From positions 1,302,001-1,366,000 of the forward strand of contig CBDCCP010000001.1 of the NCBI GenBank assembly GCA_965214915.1: 64,000 bases of DNA, in the 5' to 3' direction. Shown here one piece after another: positions 1-8,795 of this stretch. The stretch comes from CATQHP01 sp965214915 (GTDB lineage Bacteria > Acidobacteriota > Terriglobia > Bryobacterales > UBA6623). Positions within the stretch are counted from its first letter, which is position 1; each line of letters opens with the position of its first letter. The notes below the pieces were generated by a model. It made no database searches and was not told where the DNA came from. It saw only the letters and a list, made by a program, of their open reading frames with translations. Both the position numbers and the translations under genes were made by a program.

Positions 1-494
1 GGGCCGAATCGCCGCGCGATCGGATTCATGGCGTGCAGCATCGGCTGGAACGGAAACCAGCGGCTGCCGGTGTGCTCGAACATGCGCAGCTCTCCGCCCG
101 GCCGCAGCGCCCGCCGGAGTTGCCTGAGGGCCTCGACCGGGCGGGGCACGGAACAAAACGTGCAGGACGTATAAATTTGATCGAAATGCGCCGGCGGAAA
201 ATCCAGCTCATGCACGTCCATCTGCCGCAATTCGAGCGCGCCGTCGTAGGCGGCGGCCCGGAGCTTCGCCCGTGCGAGCATTTTCTCGCTGATGTCGATG
301 CCGACGATGTTTTGTCCGGGCGGGAAAAATGCGATATCGAGACCCGTCCCGACCGCCAGAAACAGGATTCTGCCGGACATGTGCGCGAACAACGCCCGCT
401 TGTAATCCGCCCAGCGGCGCTCGGACGCCGGCGCGGAGAAGCGGTCGTAGGTCGCGGCCGCCCGGTTCCACTTTTGGCGCGCGGCTTCGTCCAT
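1..494 (-). CDS. Class I SAM-dependent methyltransferase (3' end outside window)
   Basis: The minus strand reads open from an ATG at 494 to the window edge, giving about 164 residues with no stop. Early residues (MDEAARQKWNRAAATYDRF) are typical of the UbiE/Methyltransf_11 type. A glycine-rich SAM-binding loop (VGTGLDIAFFPPGQ) follows, then an acidic strand end (IVGIDIS) and a later LRPGGELRMFEH segment. It probably methylates a small molecule; the substrate cannot be told. Its ATG overlaps the TGA of the upstream membrane gene (ATGA), so the two are translationally coupled in the trpF operon. The C-terminus is missing only because the window ends. Confidence 0.8.
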   Translation of the reverse strand, partial: MDEAARQKWNRAAATYDRFSAPASERRWADYKRALFAHMSGRILFLAVGTGLDIAFFPPGQNIVGIDISEKMLARAKLRAAAYDGALELRQMDVHELDFPPAHFDQIYTSCTFCSVPRPVEALRQLRRALRPGGELRMFEHTGSRWFPFQPMLHAMNPIARRFG

Positions 495-859
495 CAGGAA
501 GCTTTTCCCCGCAACAGGGCGTTCATCAGGCAGGTGAACAGGAACGCCGCCGCGCCGGCGGCCGCTCCCAACGCGGCGGCATGACCTGCGCTCCCGACGG
601 TCATCGCGCCGGTCATGCCGGCCGCCATGCCGGCCAGCATCGAGGGCATCATCACCTCGAAGCTGCCGAATGCCGCTTGAAACGGCAGAGAGACCGCGAA
701 CGCCGCCGCCATGCCCAGGAACATGCCGAGCGGCATCGCGATTGCCGCCGGCCAGGATTGGGGCAAGACGGCGCCCGCAACGGCTGCCGCCGCGGCGCCC
801 GAAGCGACCGCGGAAAGAAAATCCCCGGTGAGGAAGAAAAAGCGGCGCGCGACGGTCAC
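494..859 (-). CDS. Small alanine/glycine-rich integral membrane protein
   Basis: A 121-residue protein made almost entirely of hydrophobic, alanine- and glycine-rich segments, about four predicted membrane helices, with several MAAGM-like motifs and a short RGKAS tail. No family or function is recognised. I place the start at the GTG at 859, eleven bases after the trpF stop and preceded by AGGGAAG. The longer open frame upstream lies inside trpF in another frame and has shadow-like composition. It sits between trpF and the methyltransferase and overlaps the latter by four bases. Confidence 0.6.
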   Translation of the reverse strand: MTVARRFFFLTGDFLSAVASGAAAAAVAGAVLPQSWPAAIAMPLGMFLGMAAAFAVSLPFQAAFGSFEVMMPSMLAGMAAGMTGAMTVGSAGHAAALGAAAGAAAFLFTCLMNALLRGKAS

Positions 860-869
860 GGCAGCTTCC

Positions 870-1532
870 CTACGCGCCGTCCGGCGCCGGCGCGGCGGCC
901 GCTTGCAGAAAGGCGCGCACTTTCTCTGGATCCTTGACGCCGGGCTCTTTTTCCAGACGCGAGCTCGCGTCCACGCCCCAGGGCGCGATCCGGCGCACCG
1001 CCGCGGCGACGTTCGCGCCGTCGATTCCGCCGGCAACGACGATCTTGCCGTAGCGCTTGGCCTCGAGCGCCAACGGCCAGGGGAAGGTTTCGCCGGCGCC
1101 CCCGAACAGGCCGTCCTTCGCGGTGTCCAGCAGGAACGCATCGACGTGGAAATCCGCCAGCGCGGACGCGCGAAAACCCGCGCCCACGCGCACCGCCTTC
1201 CAGACCTCGACGCCCGGCGGCAGCTTTTCGCGAACCCGGCGGCAGCGCCGCGGCGTCTCTGTTCCGTGCAACTGGACAACGTTCAGCCGCGCGGCCCCAA
1301 CCGTGTCCGCGATGGTTTCGGGGTCTTCGTCGACGAACACGCCGACACGCCGCACTTTGCGCGGAACGCGGGCGGTAATCGCCGCCGCCCGCGGCGCGCT
1401 TACCGCCCGCGGGCTGCCGGGGTAGAAGACCATGCCGAGCGCGTTGGCGCCGCATGAGACGGCGTGCAGCGCGTCCGCCGGCCGCGTAAGGCCGCAGACC
1501 TTGCGAACTACGGGCTGCGCTGCATCCGTCAT
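870..1532 (-). CDS. trpF: Phosphoribosylanthranilate isomerase
   Basis: This 220-residue TIM-barrel enzyme performs the Amadori rearrangement of phosphoribosylanthranilate in tryptophan synthesis. Recognisable blocks in order are KVCGLTRPADA with the catalytic cysteine, NALGMVFYPGSPRAV, the strand VGVFVDE, VVQLHGTE, DAFLLDT with the catalytic aspartate, the phosphate-binding GGAGETFPW and VVAGGIDGANV, and GVDASSRLEKEPGVKD. Length is normal for the family. No other trp gene is in the window, so it is detached from a trp operon here. The preceding gene is a ThuA protein 48 bases upstream. Confidence 0.96.
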   Translation of the reverse strand: MTDAAQPVVRKVCGLTRPADALHAVSCGANALGMVFYPGSPRAVSAPRAAAITARVPRKVRRVGVFVDEDPETIADTVGAARLNVVQLHGTETPRRCRRVREKLPPGVEVWKAVRVGAGFRASALADFHVDAFLLDTAKDGLFGGAGETFPWPLALEAKRYGKIVVAGGIDGANVAAAVRRIAPWGVDASSRLEKEPGVKDPEKVRAFLQAAAAPAPDGA

Positions 1533-1580
1533 GATTCGAAGCCGCCGGCCGATCCTCAGGAGCGCCGGCCCATTGTTGCG

Positions 1581-2399
1581 CTATTCCGAAGCTTGGGGAA
1601 GCGAGGCCGCTTCGCCGTCGGTAATGCCGAATACCCAACGGATGCCCTCCAGCCACATCTGCTGCATGTCGGCGCGGTCCCAGACCGATTCGCGGTGACC
1701 CAGCACGCAACTGAACACGCGGCCTTTGCCGAACTCGCGCACCCAGGCCAGCGCGTAGTCGCCGTCCGTCCGCTCCACGTTTTTTTTGGTCATGTCCACG
1801 CTGGAAGTGTCGAGACTCATCAGCACGCGGAGTTTGTCGCGCGAGTAATGGTTGAGTTGATAGATTTCGTCCGTAATTTTGAATTTTTTGGGGAAATGCC
1901 GCGTGATCGGATGCGCGCGGTCGTCCACCCGCACGGTCACTTCCTGATGCCAGGGATGATGGTTGAAGGCGCCGCCGACCATGTCGATGTATTCGGGCCA
2001 GCTTTCGCGGAAAGAGTCGGTGCCGCTGTGGCCGACCAGGATGCCCTTGCCGTCTTCCTTGACGAAGCTCATCAGGTCGGCTTTCTGATCGTCCGCCAGC
2101 GGCAGGTCGCCCTGCGTGTAGAAGAATACCGCGTCGAAATAATCGAGGTTCTTGCGGTTGCCCCGTAGCTTCTTCTTCGTTACCAGCGTCATGTCGGTGT
2201 GGAAGCGCACATCGAAAAGGCCGGTGCGCTCGCCGATTTTGGCCAAGGTGAACATCGCGTGCGAGACCGAATCGTGGGCGAAGCCTGCGGACCCGCCCAG
2301 CGCGAGAATGCGCCGTTTCCCGTCCTGGGCCGGCAGGCGCCCGGCGAAAGTCAGAACCAGGGAGACGAGAGCAACGGCAGTCAGGGAAGTTCGTTTCAT
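1581..2399 (-). CDS. Secreted ThuA-domain protein
   Basis: The protein of about 272 residues starts with a Sec signal peptide (MKRTSLTAVALVSLVLTFAG, cleavage probably near LPAQ). The mature part matches the ThuA fold, a class I glutamine-amidotransferase-like domain. Visible blocks are ILALGGSAGFAHDS, FDAVFFYTQGDLPL, GILVGHSGTDSF, HPITRHFP with FKITDEIYQLNHYS, and YALAWVREFGKGRVFSCVLGH. ThuA proteins are common in carbohydrate-degrading Acidobacteriota and Planctomycetes, but their reaction is unclear. An in-frame ATG six codons earlier (2417) is an alternative start. It lies 29 bases downstream of larB. Confidence 0.85.
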   Translation of the reverse strand: MKRTSLTAVALVSLVLTFAGRLPAQDGKRRILALGGSAGFAHDSVSHAMFTLAKIGERTGLFDVRFHTDMTLVTKKKLRGNRKNLDYFDAVFFYTQGDLPLADDQKADLMSFVKEDGKGILVGHSGTDSFRESWPEYIDMVGGAFNHHPWHQEVTVRVDDRAHPITRHFPKKFKITDEIYQLNHYSRDKLRVLMSLDTSSVDMTKKNVERTDGDYALAWVREFGKGRVFSCVLGHRESVWDRADMQQMWLEGIRWVFGITDGEAASLPQASE

Positions 2400-2428
2400 A
2401 TCCTGACAGTTTCGCATACCGCGCCCGG

Positions 2429-3175
2429 CTAAATGCGGTTGATCAGAGTCGATACGTAGGCGGCGCCGAAGCCGTTGTCGATATTCACGACCGACACGTT
2501 GCTCGCGCAGGAATTCAACATGCCGAGCAGAGCCGACAATCCGTTGAAGCCGGCGCCGTAGCCGACGCTCGTCGGAACGGCGATCACCGGAACCGACACC
2601 AGGCCGCCGACGGCGCTGGGCAGCGCTCCTTCCATCCCGGCGCAGCAGATCACCACCCGCGACCCGTTCAAGCGCTCCATGTTCGACAACAGCCGATGGA
2701 TGCCGGCGACGCCGACGTCGTAAAGCGTATCGACTTCATTGCCCATCACCTCGGCGGTAACCTGCGCTTCCTCGGCGACCGGAATGTCGCTGGTGCCCGC
2801 GCACACGACTGCGATCTTCGCCTTGCCGAGAATCTGCCGATCGCCCCAAACCCGAATCGCCGCCGCACGCGGGAAGAACTCCGCCTTGTCGTCGAGGGCG
2901 CGCACCGCGTCGAACATCGCTTCGCTTGCGCGGGTCACCAGCAGGTTCGACGACCTCTCCAGCAGTTTTTCCGCGATCGAGCGGACCTCGGCGACCGTCT
3001 TGCCCAGCCCCAGGATCACCTCGGGCATCCCGTGGCGCAGAGCGCGGTGATGATCGACCTTGGCGAACCCCAGGTCTTCGAATGGAAGGCGGCGCAACTC
3101 GCCGACCGCGGCATCGACGCCGCGCGATCCGTTGCGGACTTCCTCCAAAAGGTTTCTGAGTTGCTCTTCGTTCAT
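2429..3175 (-). CDS. larB: Nickel-pincer cofactor biosynthesis protein LarB
   Basis: The 248-residue protein matches LarB, which carboxylates and hydrolyses nicotinic acid adenine dinucleotide in the first step of nickel-pincer nucleotide synthesis. The C-terminal half has the AIR-carboxylase-like signature: VCAGTSDIPVAEEA, TLYDVGVAGIHRLL, VPTSVGYGAGFNGL, then ALLGMLNSCA and VVNIDNGFGA. The N-terminal region (LRNLLEEVRNG, LPFEDLGFAKVDHHR) is also typical. No larC or larE is in the window, so partners must lie elsewhere if the pathway is complete. It is co-directional with its neighbours, 18 bases after the YVTN gene. Confidence 0.93.
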   Translation of the reverse strand: MNEEQLRNLLEEVRNGSRGVDAAVGELRRLPFEDLGFAKVDHHRALRHGMPEVILGLGKTVAEVRSIAEKLLERSSNLLVTRASEAMFDAVRALDDKAEFFPRAAAIRVWGDRQILGKAKIAVVCAGTSDIPVAEEAQVTAEVMGNEVDTLYDVGVAGIHRLLSNMERLNGSRVVICCAGMEGALPSAVGGLVSVPVIAVPTSVGYGAGFNGLSALLGMLNSCASNVSVVNIDNGFGAAYVSTLINRI

Positions 3176-3193
3176 GATTGCCGGCCGCTTACT

Positions 3194-4201
3194 CTATTGT
3201 CGGCCGCCGGGAGGCGTATATTGTCCAATTTCCACAACGGGGTCCGGCCCGGCGCCCTGCGGCGTATCGATGACCTGAACCACTTTCCGCCGAGGAATGG
3301 AGACGATCCAGATCTGATCGCTGTCCTGCACGCCCGCGAAGGCGTACTGGCCGTCGCGTGAGAGCGAGATCGAAAGCGGCGCCCCGCCGAGCGCGATGTC
3401 GGCGATCTGCTTGCCAGCCGCGACATCGGCGATACCGACGGATTCGCCCCGCTGAACCGAATACACCAGCAGGCGCTCGTCCGGCGTCGCCGCGACGCGG
3501 TTGACGCCCTCGCCCGTAGCGATGGAGCCGATCACCTTTTGGGAGGCCGTGTCCACGATGTCGATGCGGTTGTCGTCGCGGCAAGTCACCCAGAGCTTCG
3601 AGCCGTCGCGCGAAAGCAGGCTGCCCTGCGGCCCCTTGCCCACCGGAATCGTCTTGAGCTCGCCTGTAACCGCATGCACGGCGCCGACGGTTCCCGAAGC
3701 CGTATTCGATACGTATCCCCACTCGCCGCGGCGGTCGAACGTGACCATGTGCGGGTCTGCGCCGCCGGTGTCGAAGTCGCCGATCACTGCCAGAGAGTCG
3801 AGATCCACCAGGACGAGGCGGTCCGGGTTTTCTGAGGTTATGAACGCCCGGCTCGAAGTCGGATCGAGTCCGATCCCGTGAGGGCGGTGAAATTTGCCCA
3901 GCGGCAGGATGCCGATGCGTTTGCGGGCGGCGATGTCGATCACCGAAATCGTATTGCCGCCGGGTCCGTCGTAATCCATCCAGAGCACGCCGTTGTCGGA
4001 GACGTAAGCATGCCTGCCGTCGGCGGACAACGCCATTTCATGCGGCGTTTCGCCGACTGCAACGCCCGCGACGCGCTCGCCGGCCGAGGTGTAAAAACCG
4101 ACCTGGTTGGCCTTCTTCTCCACCACCATCAGAGTCGCGCCGTCCGCGGCCGCCGCGGCGGCGGAGCTTGCGAGCAGAATTGCGGCGCCTCGGAGCAACA
4201 T
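3194..4201 (-). CDS. Exported YVTN-type beta-propeller protein
   Basis: 335 residues with an N-terminal signal peptide (MLLRGAAILLASSAAAAAA), followed by about seven repeats of roughly 40 residues of the YVTN/surface-antigen type. Blade-like strings recur: HEMALSADGRHAYVSD, NTISVIDIAARKRIG, GSLLSRDGSKLWVTCRDDN, RVAATPDERLLVYSV and LSISLSRDGQYAFAGVQDSD. Such seven-bladed propellers are periplasmic or surface binding scaffolds; the ligand here is unknown. It is the first gene of the minus-strand run leading to larB. The divergent gene on the other side is ssb. Confidence 0.85.
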   Translation of the reverse strand: MLLRGAAILLASSAAAAAADGATLMVVEKKANQVGFYTSAGERVAGVAVGETPHEMALSADGRHAYVSDNGVLWMDYDGPGGNTISVIDIAARKRIGILPLGKFHRPHGIGLDPTSSRAFITSENPDRLVLVDLDSLAVIGDFDTGGADPHMVTFDRRGEWGYVSNTASGTVGAVHAVTGELKTIPVGKGPQGSLLSRDGSKLWVTCRDDNRIDIVDTASQKVIGSIATGEGVNRVAATPDERLLVYSVQRGESVGIADVAAGKQIADIALGGAPLSISLSRDGQYAFAGVQDSDQIWIVSIPRRKVVQVIDTPQGAGPDPVVEIGQYTPPGGRQ

Positions 4202-4258
4202 GAAAAGATTCCGTTCAAGCGCTTGATTCCAAGCGTGATTGATTGTACCGTGGTTGCT

Positions 4259-4717
4259 ATGGCACGCGGTCTCAACAAAGTCATGTTAATCGGAAACCTC
4301 GGCAAAGACGCCGAGACGCGCTATACCCCGAGTGGCACAGCCGTCACCAATTTCAGCGTGGCCACCGCTCGCAGTTCGAAAGACCCCCAAACCGGCGAGT
4401 GGAAGGACGCCACCGACTGGCACGACGTCGTCTTGTGGCGCGCCGAAAAAATCGCCGAGTACCTGACGAAGGGCCGCCAAGTCTATGTCGAAGGCCGGCT
4501 GCAGACGCGCAGTTGGGAAGATCAGAACGGTCAGAAGCGCTACCGCACCGAGGTCGTCGCGGACAGCTTCGGCTTGATGCTGCTCGGCGGCCGCGACAGC
4601 GGCGGCGGAGATTTTTCACGCGGCGCGGGCGCTTCCGGCGGTTCGTCCGCGGCCGCTCCCGCCAAGGGCGACGACTTCGGCGGCCAGGGCGTCAGCGACG
4701 ACGACGTTCCGTTTTAG
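4259..4717 (+). CDS. ssb: Single-stranded DNA-binding protein
   Basis: The 152-residue protein has an N-terminal OB fold (residues 1-108) and a disordered glycine/serine-rich tail ending in the acidic tip DDDVPF, the partner-docking peptide of bacterial SSB. Diagnostic blocks are NKVMLIGNLGKDAETRYTPS, TNFSVATARS, TDWHDVVLWRAEKIAEYLTKG and VYVEGRLQTRSWEDQNGQKR. I start at the ATG at 4259. The open frame continues far upstream, but that part lies over the start region of the divergent YVTN gene and has no SSB-like content. Confidence 0.97.
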   Translation: MARGLNKVMLIGNLGKDAETRYTPSGTAVTNFSVATARSSKDPQTGEWKDATDWHDVVLWRAEKIAEYLTKGRQVYVEGRLQTRSWEDQNGQKRYRTEVVADSFGLMLLGGRDSGGGDFSRGAGASGGSSAAAPAKGDDFGGQGVSDDDVPF

Positions 4718-4818
4718 GCTGCTGACGCGGCCAGGGAACAGTGGTTAGCAAGACCGCTGCGCTTGCGTCCATCCCCGCTTCGTCATTTGACATTCCGAGC
4801 CCGGCGGTACGATGCTGA

Positions 4819-5747
4819 TTGCCAGTGAAAACCAAAGGGGAACTGCCGTTCAAGCTGTTTGGGATACGTCAGACGGCCAAGCGCTTTGACCGCGCAGCGT
4901 TTCAGCTCGGGGTCGCGCGGCAGTCGACCGTTCCGGACGCCGTTCACGATCTGCGCGTCTCCATCCGGCGGTTGTCGGCCGCGCTCGATTGTTTCGCGCG
5001 GCTGTTCGACAAAAAAGATTTACGAGACTTCAGGGATCGAATCCAGAAAGTCTTGAAAGCTGCCGGCGATGTTCGCGACTACGACATCGCGCTGGAATTG
5101 GCAACCGAGGCCGGAATCGAGCCGGTCTCGCCGCTGGCCGCCTCTCTCTCCGAGAAGCGCCGGCAGCATGCCTTGACGCTGCAGCAGGAATTGCGGCGGG
5201 GCGGCGTCAGAAGATTTTCGACGCGCTGGCGGGGAAGGCTCGGCCTGAGCTGATGGCGGGCAGCGATAAGAAACTCGGCTGGAAGCTCTCGGCCACCGCC
5301 GCGGAAAACGCCAAGCGCGTCTTGCCGCGGCTGGCGGCAAGGTTTTTCGAAGCCGGACGCGAAGCCGTCGGCGCGAGCCCGACCGCGCGCTCTCTGCACA
5401 AGCTGCGGCTGCGCGGCAAGCGGCTGCGCTATTCTCTGGAACTCTTCGCGCCCTGCTACGGCCCGAGCATCGACCGCCGCATCGACGAGCTCAGGAAGGT
5501 GCAAGGCTATCTCGGCGAGATCAACGATTGCGCCGCGACGACCCGCCTGATGCGCAAAGCCGGGCTTGCGGACAGCCCCGACGGGGAACGTTTTACCGCG
5601 TTTCTCCATGCCCGCGAACAGCAGCGGATCGCCCGGTTCGTCGACCACTGGCAGGCGGACTTCGACGCTCCGGGCCGGCTCGCGGCATGGCTGTCGTATC
5701 TGAAGCATTACGCCGGCGGCGCCGCTTCCGCGCCGTCTCGGGACTGA
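4819..5747 (+). pseudogene. CHAD-domain protein, frameshifted
   Basis: Two overlapping frames together give one CHAD-domain protein of about 309 residues. The first half (from 4819) holds VHDLRVSIRRLSAALDCF and VLKAAGDVRDYDIAL. The second half, in the next frame to 5747, holds LHKLRLRGKRLRYSLELF and LGEINDCAATTRLM. CHAD domains bind polyphosphate or phosphorylated compounds through conserved His, Arg and Lys residues, and both repeats carry these. Adding one G to the GGGG run at 5198-5201 joins the frames as LRRGRRQKIFDAL. The start is TTG at 4819 or GTG at 4825. This is a recent mutation or a base-calling error; the rest is well preserved. Confidence 0.8.
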
Positions 5748-5800
5748 TTCCCTAAAACCTGGATGCTCCTGCCCCAAAGCTATGATAGGGATCCTCCGCC

Positions 5801-7558
5801 ATGCTCGAGCGAAGCTCACACTGCACGGGGCCGCGTTTTACAAAGCGCTCCCACGTTGTCACCGAGGAAAAAGCCGGCGGAGCCACCTACACACCCAAAG
5901 CCCTTGCCGATTTCGTCGCACGGAAAATTATCCAGATTGCCGGCGAATTCCCCGCCGACCGTCCCCTCCGTGTCCTCGATCCCGCAATCGGCCATGGAGA
6001 ATTACTCATCAGCCTGCTTGAGGGCTTGGCCGTCCGTCCGGGCATGACCATCGAAGTCTGCGGTTTCGAGACCGACCGCAAGGCGCTCGGTATCGCGGCA
6101 ATCCGGATCGAACAGCAATTCCCAAGCGCCTCGCTTCGTTTCCAGCCGGACAATTTTCTTGAATTCGTGCTTGAAAACTTTGGGCGCGGGGGCCGCAGCA
6201 GTCTGTTGCACTCCGTCGTTCCCCAGACTTACGACCTGATCATTGCCAATCCCCCCTATGTCCGCACCCAGATTATGGGAGCCGAACAATCGCGGCTTCT
6301 GGCTGAGCAGTTCGGACTGACCGGTCGAGTTGACCTATATCACGCGTTCATTCTGGGCATGTCTTATGTACTCAAGCATAGCGGCATTGCCGGAATCATA
6401 GTCTCCAACCGCTTCATGACCACCAGATCCGGGGCTTCTGTCAGACGAGCCCTGCTGCGGAATTTCAACGTCAGGCACGTCTGGGATTTAGGCGACACCA
6501 AGCTCTTCGACGCTGCGGTTTTACCCGCTGTGCTACTCGTCGAGGGAAAGAACGGGAGCAAAGGGAAAACCCCGGCATTCACATCGATCTACCAGACTGC
6601 GGAACCGCCGCGCCAACATGCGCACAACCCGATCGGCGCTCTGGTTGAGGAGGGCGTCATCGGAGTGGACGATGGGCGAAATTTCAAGGTCCAACAGGGC
6701 AAGTTGGATACAAGCGGCGCGTCCGACGGCGTCTGGCGCATTGCCACGGAAGCTGCCGACGCCTGGTTGGCGAGAGTAGAAACCCATAGTTGGGGCACAT
6801 TCCGCGACATCGGCAAAATCCGTGTCGGCGTCAAGACCTGCGCCGACAAGGCATTCATCCGCAACGATTGGCAAAATATGCCCGAGAGTGAACGATCTGA
6901 ACTCCTCAAACCGCTTACAACTCACCGCATTGCCCGTCGTTTTAAGCCCCTTATTGCTCAGAGACCAATCCGTATACTCTACCCACACAAGGTTTCACAT
7001 GGCCGCCGTCACGCCGTCGATCTTGCGAAGTATCCGCGTAGCAAAGCCTATCTCAACACGCATCGAAATACCCTTGAAAGCCGCCGGTACGTTATCGAAT
7101 CAGGCCGCAAGTGGTACGAAATATGGGTGCCTCAGGACCCCGAAGCTTGGCCTTGTCCCAAGCTAATTTTTCGCGATATTGCCGAAGAATCCACGTTTTG
7201 GATCGATCTGGAGGGATCCGTAGTCAACGGCGACTGCTACTGGGTTATCTGTCAGAATTCCGTGCATGCTGATTTGTTATGGCTTGCAGCAGCTATCGGC
7301 AATTCGACCTTCATCGAGCAGTTCTACGATCATCGCTTTCACAACAAACTTTATTCGGGCCGTCGTCGATTCATTACCCAGTATGTCGAAAAATTTCCGC
7401 TTCCCGATCCACGAACTCCCCTTAGCAGAGCAATCGTTGATAAGACCAAACAGCTATACGAATGCATCCCATCTCCCGAATCCGTCCATATCCAAAACGA
7501 ACTTGATGGTATGGTTTGGAAATCGTTCGGCCTAGCCGTCAAAGAAATCCACCGGTAA
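5801..7558 (+). CDS. N6-adenine DNA methyltransferase (Eco57I/TaqI type) of an R-M system
   Basis: 585 residues. The SAM-binding motif DPAIGHG lies at residues 60-66 and the catalytic N6-adenine motif NPPY at 150-153. The stretch TYTPKALADFV ahead of motif I is typical of these enzymes. The C-terminal half (from about 250) resembles a TaqI-like target-recognition domain, with FRDIGKIRVGVKT, RRYVIESGRKWYEIWVPQ and NKLYSGRRRFITQYVEKFPLP. It should methylate adenine and protect DNA against the adjacent nuclease. It converges with the broken restriction gene and overlaps it by 27 bases. Local GC is clearly lower than in neighbouring genes, which suggests acquisition. The reading frame is intact. 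Confidence 0.88.
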   Translation: MLERSSHCTGPRFTKRSHVVTEEKAGGATYTPKALADFVARKIIQIAGEFPADRPLRVLDPAIGHGELLISLLEGLAVRPGMTIEVCGFETDRKALGIAAIRIEQQFPSASLRFQPDNFLEFVLENFGRGGRSSLLHSVVPQTYDLIIANPPYVRTQIMGAEQSRLLAEQFGLTGRVDLYHAFILGMSYVLKHSGIAGIIVSNRFMTTRSGASVRRALLRNFNVRHVWDLGDTKLFDAAVLPAVLLVEGKNGSKGKTPAFTSIYQTAEPPRQHAHNPIGALVEEGVIGVDDGRNFKVQQGKLDTSGASDGVWRIATEAADAWLARVETHSWGTFRDIGKIRVGVKTCADKAFIRNDWQNMPESERSELLKPLTTHRIARRFKPLIAQRPIRILYPHKVSHGRRHAVDLAKYPRSKAYLNTHRNTLESRRYVIESGRKWYEIWVPQDPEAWPCPKLIFRDIAEESTFWIDLEGSVVNGDCYWVICQNSVHADLLWLAAAIGNSTFIEQFYDHRFHNKLYSGRRRFITQYVEKFPLPDPRTPLSRAIVDKTKQLYECIPSPESVHIQNELDGMVWKSFGLAVKEIHR

Positions 7559-8584
7559 AGGAATCTGTATCTTCCTATTCAACATCTTTCCTTGGAATTG
7601 CGTAAACCGTGTAAAGAACTTCTCACCTGTTGTCAGAAAAAAGTGTGTCAGTGTGACGTTTTTTTCATCCGTTGCAGCATAAAACACGGCATAGCGCACG
7701 TCGCGATTTCAGAGCTTTCGGCTGCCGATCTTCGGTACATCGAGGATCTCTTCGCTATCCGGGCATACCAAGCCGAGGTCAACCGTAGGTGAAGTCTGTA
7801 GCTTCACTTCAGGAAGCTGATGGCGCACATCCGGAAATTTCCCGTGGTCTCGATAGTCGGTGTAGCCCAATTGCCGGCACACCAACCGATGCAACGCTGC
7901 GCCCCGGTTGCGCTCCTGGTCATAGCCTGTATCCGGAAAACCTTTGCCAACAAGTATTCACAGCTTTTCAAAAACCTCTCGAATAGAAAAGAGTTGCCTT
8001 TTCCGAAGGTGGCTGGTTGGGCTTGCGACAGGATCAAGTGCGACTTCAGTCTGTACAAGGGGTCGGAGCAGGTCTGTATTCTCGACGGCGATAAGCTCCG
8101 ACTCCGCTTCACTGGGGATCGCCCTCGCCTGATACTTTTGAGTTAGCGTACCGGTAGTATCCAGTTGTGACAGGGTGTTCCCTGTAACCACCCTTACCCC
8201 GATAATGACATCGTCTTTCCCGATGCGGAAGATCGCATAGCGCCGCGTAGGGGCAAGTTCCTCATTCCAAATCTGCAAATTGTTGGATTTCTGCACATAG
8301 GTGTCGAAAACCTGGCCTGGGAAACGCGGCTGAGTTTTGGTAAAGCTGAGCGGCGCCGGATAACCGAGCGCCCGGCAGACGTGTTCCTTCACGATCTTTG
8401 AGCGTGTCCGCAGCGGCAGGCCGGCAAGAGATATGCCCGTTATCGCTGCATTCAGCAACTCCTCCAATTCCGGCGTTGGAATCCAGAGATCCGGATCGCC
8501 GATTTCAATGGGATCGTAGATCGTCAAGTCGCTGCGCCGAATCGCTTCGACATATCGACTCAGGGCATCGCTATCGGTCTTCAT
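7532..8584 (-). pseudogene. Restriction endonuclease gene with two in-frame TGA codons
   Basis: One reading frame of 351 codons runs from the ATG at 8584 to a TAG at 7532-7534, interrupted by TGA at 7958-7960 (codon 209) and 7709-7711 (codon 292). Coding content continues in the same frame after each stop: GYDQERNRGAALHRLVC, YRDHGKFPDVRHQLPEVKLQ and TSPTVDLGLVCPDSEE, then NRDVRYAVFYAATDEK and LTHFFLTTGEKFF. The N-terminal part has LPLRTRSKIVKEHVCRALGYP and QPRFPGQVFDTYVQKSNNLQIWNEE. Position between a controller and a methylase supports a restriction nuclease. Both stops fit CGA-to-TGA changes. Only the first 208 residues can be made as the DNA stands. Confidence 0.82.
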
Positions 8585-8795
8585 CCTTGAGCGCCCTATC
8601 GGTCAGGAGTTCCGGAACGCTCACGTCGAGCACGGCGGCAAAAATTTCCAGCGTGCTCAGGGTCACGTTCCTTTCCCCTCTTTCCACCGAACCCACATAG
8701 GTCCGGTGAAGACCGCACATTTCGGCAAATTTTTCCTGAGAAAGGCGCTCGGACTTTCGATAAGCGCGGATGCGGCCTGCAAGAATCAGCTTCAA
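8571..8795 (-). CDS. Xre-family controller (C) protein of the R-M system
   Basis: A 74-residue helix-turn-helix protein. The core GRIRAYRKSERLSQEKFAEM, then HRTYVGSVERGERN and LSTLEIFAAVLDVSVPELL, is the classic compact Xre/C-protein layout of five helices. C proteins bind operators upstream of themselves and time restriction expression after methylation. The only plausible start is TTG at 8795, since the frame has no ATG or GTG upstream before a stop. The gene overlaps the restriction gene by 14 bases, so the pair was one operon. I could not identify a convincing C-box upstream. Confidence 0.85.
   Translation of the reverse strand: MKLILAGRIRAYRKSERLSQEKFAEMCGLHRTYVGSVERGERNVTLSTLEIFAAVLDVSVPELLTDRALKDEDR

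Noticed and set aside
3878..4258. N-terminal extension of ssb by 127 codons
   Set aside because: It overlaps the start region of the divergent YVTN gene. SSB proteins begin directly at the OB fold, as does the ATG at 4259.
7532..8584. TGA recoding (as Trp, Arg or selenocysteine) in the restriction gene
   Set aside because: TGA ends many intact genes in this window and prfB uses it as a regulated stop. No selenocysteine-type context was seen, and Arg fits both positions through simple transitions.
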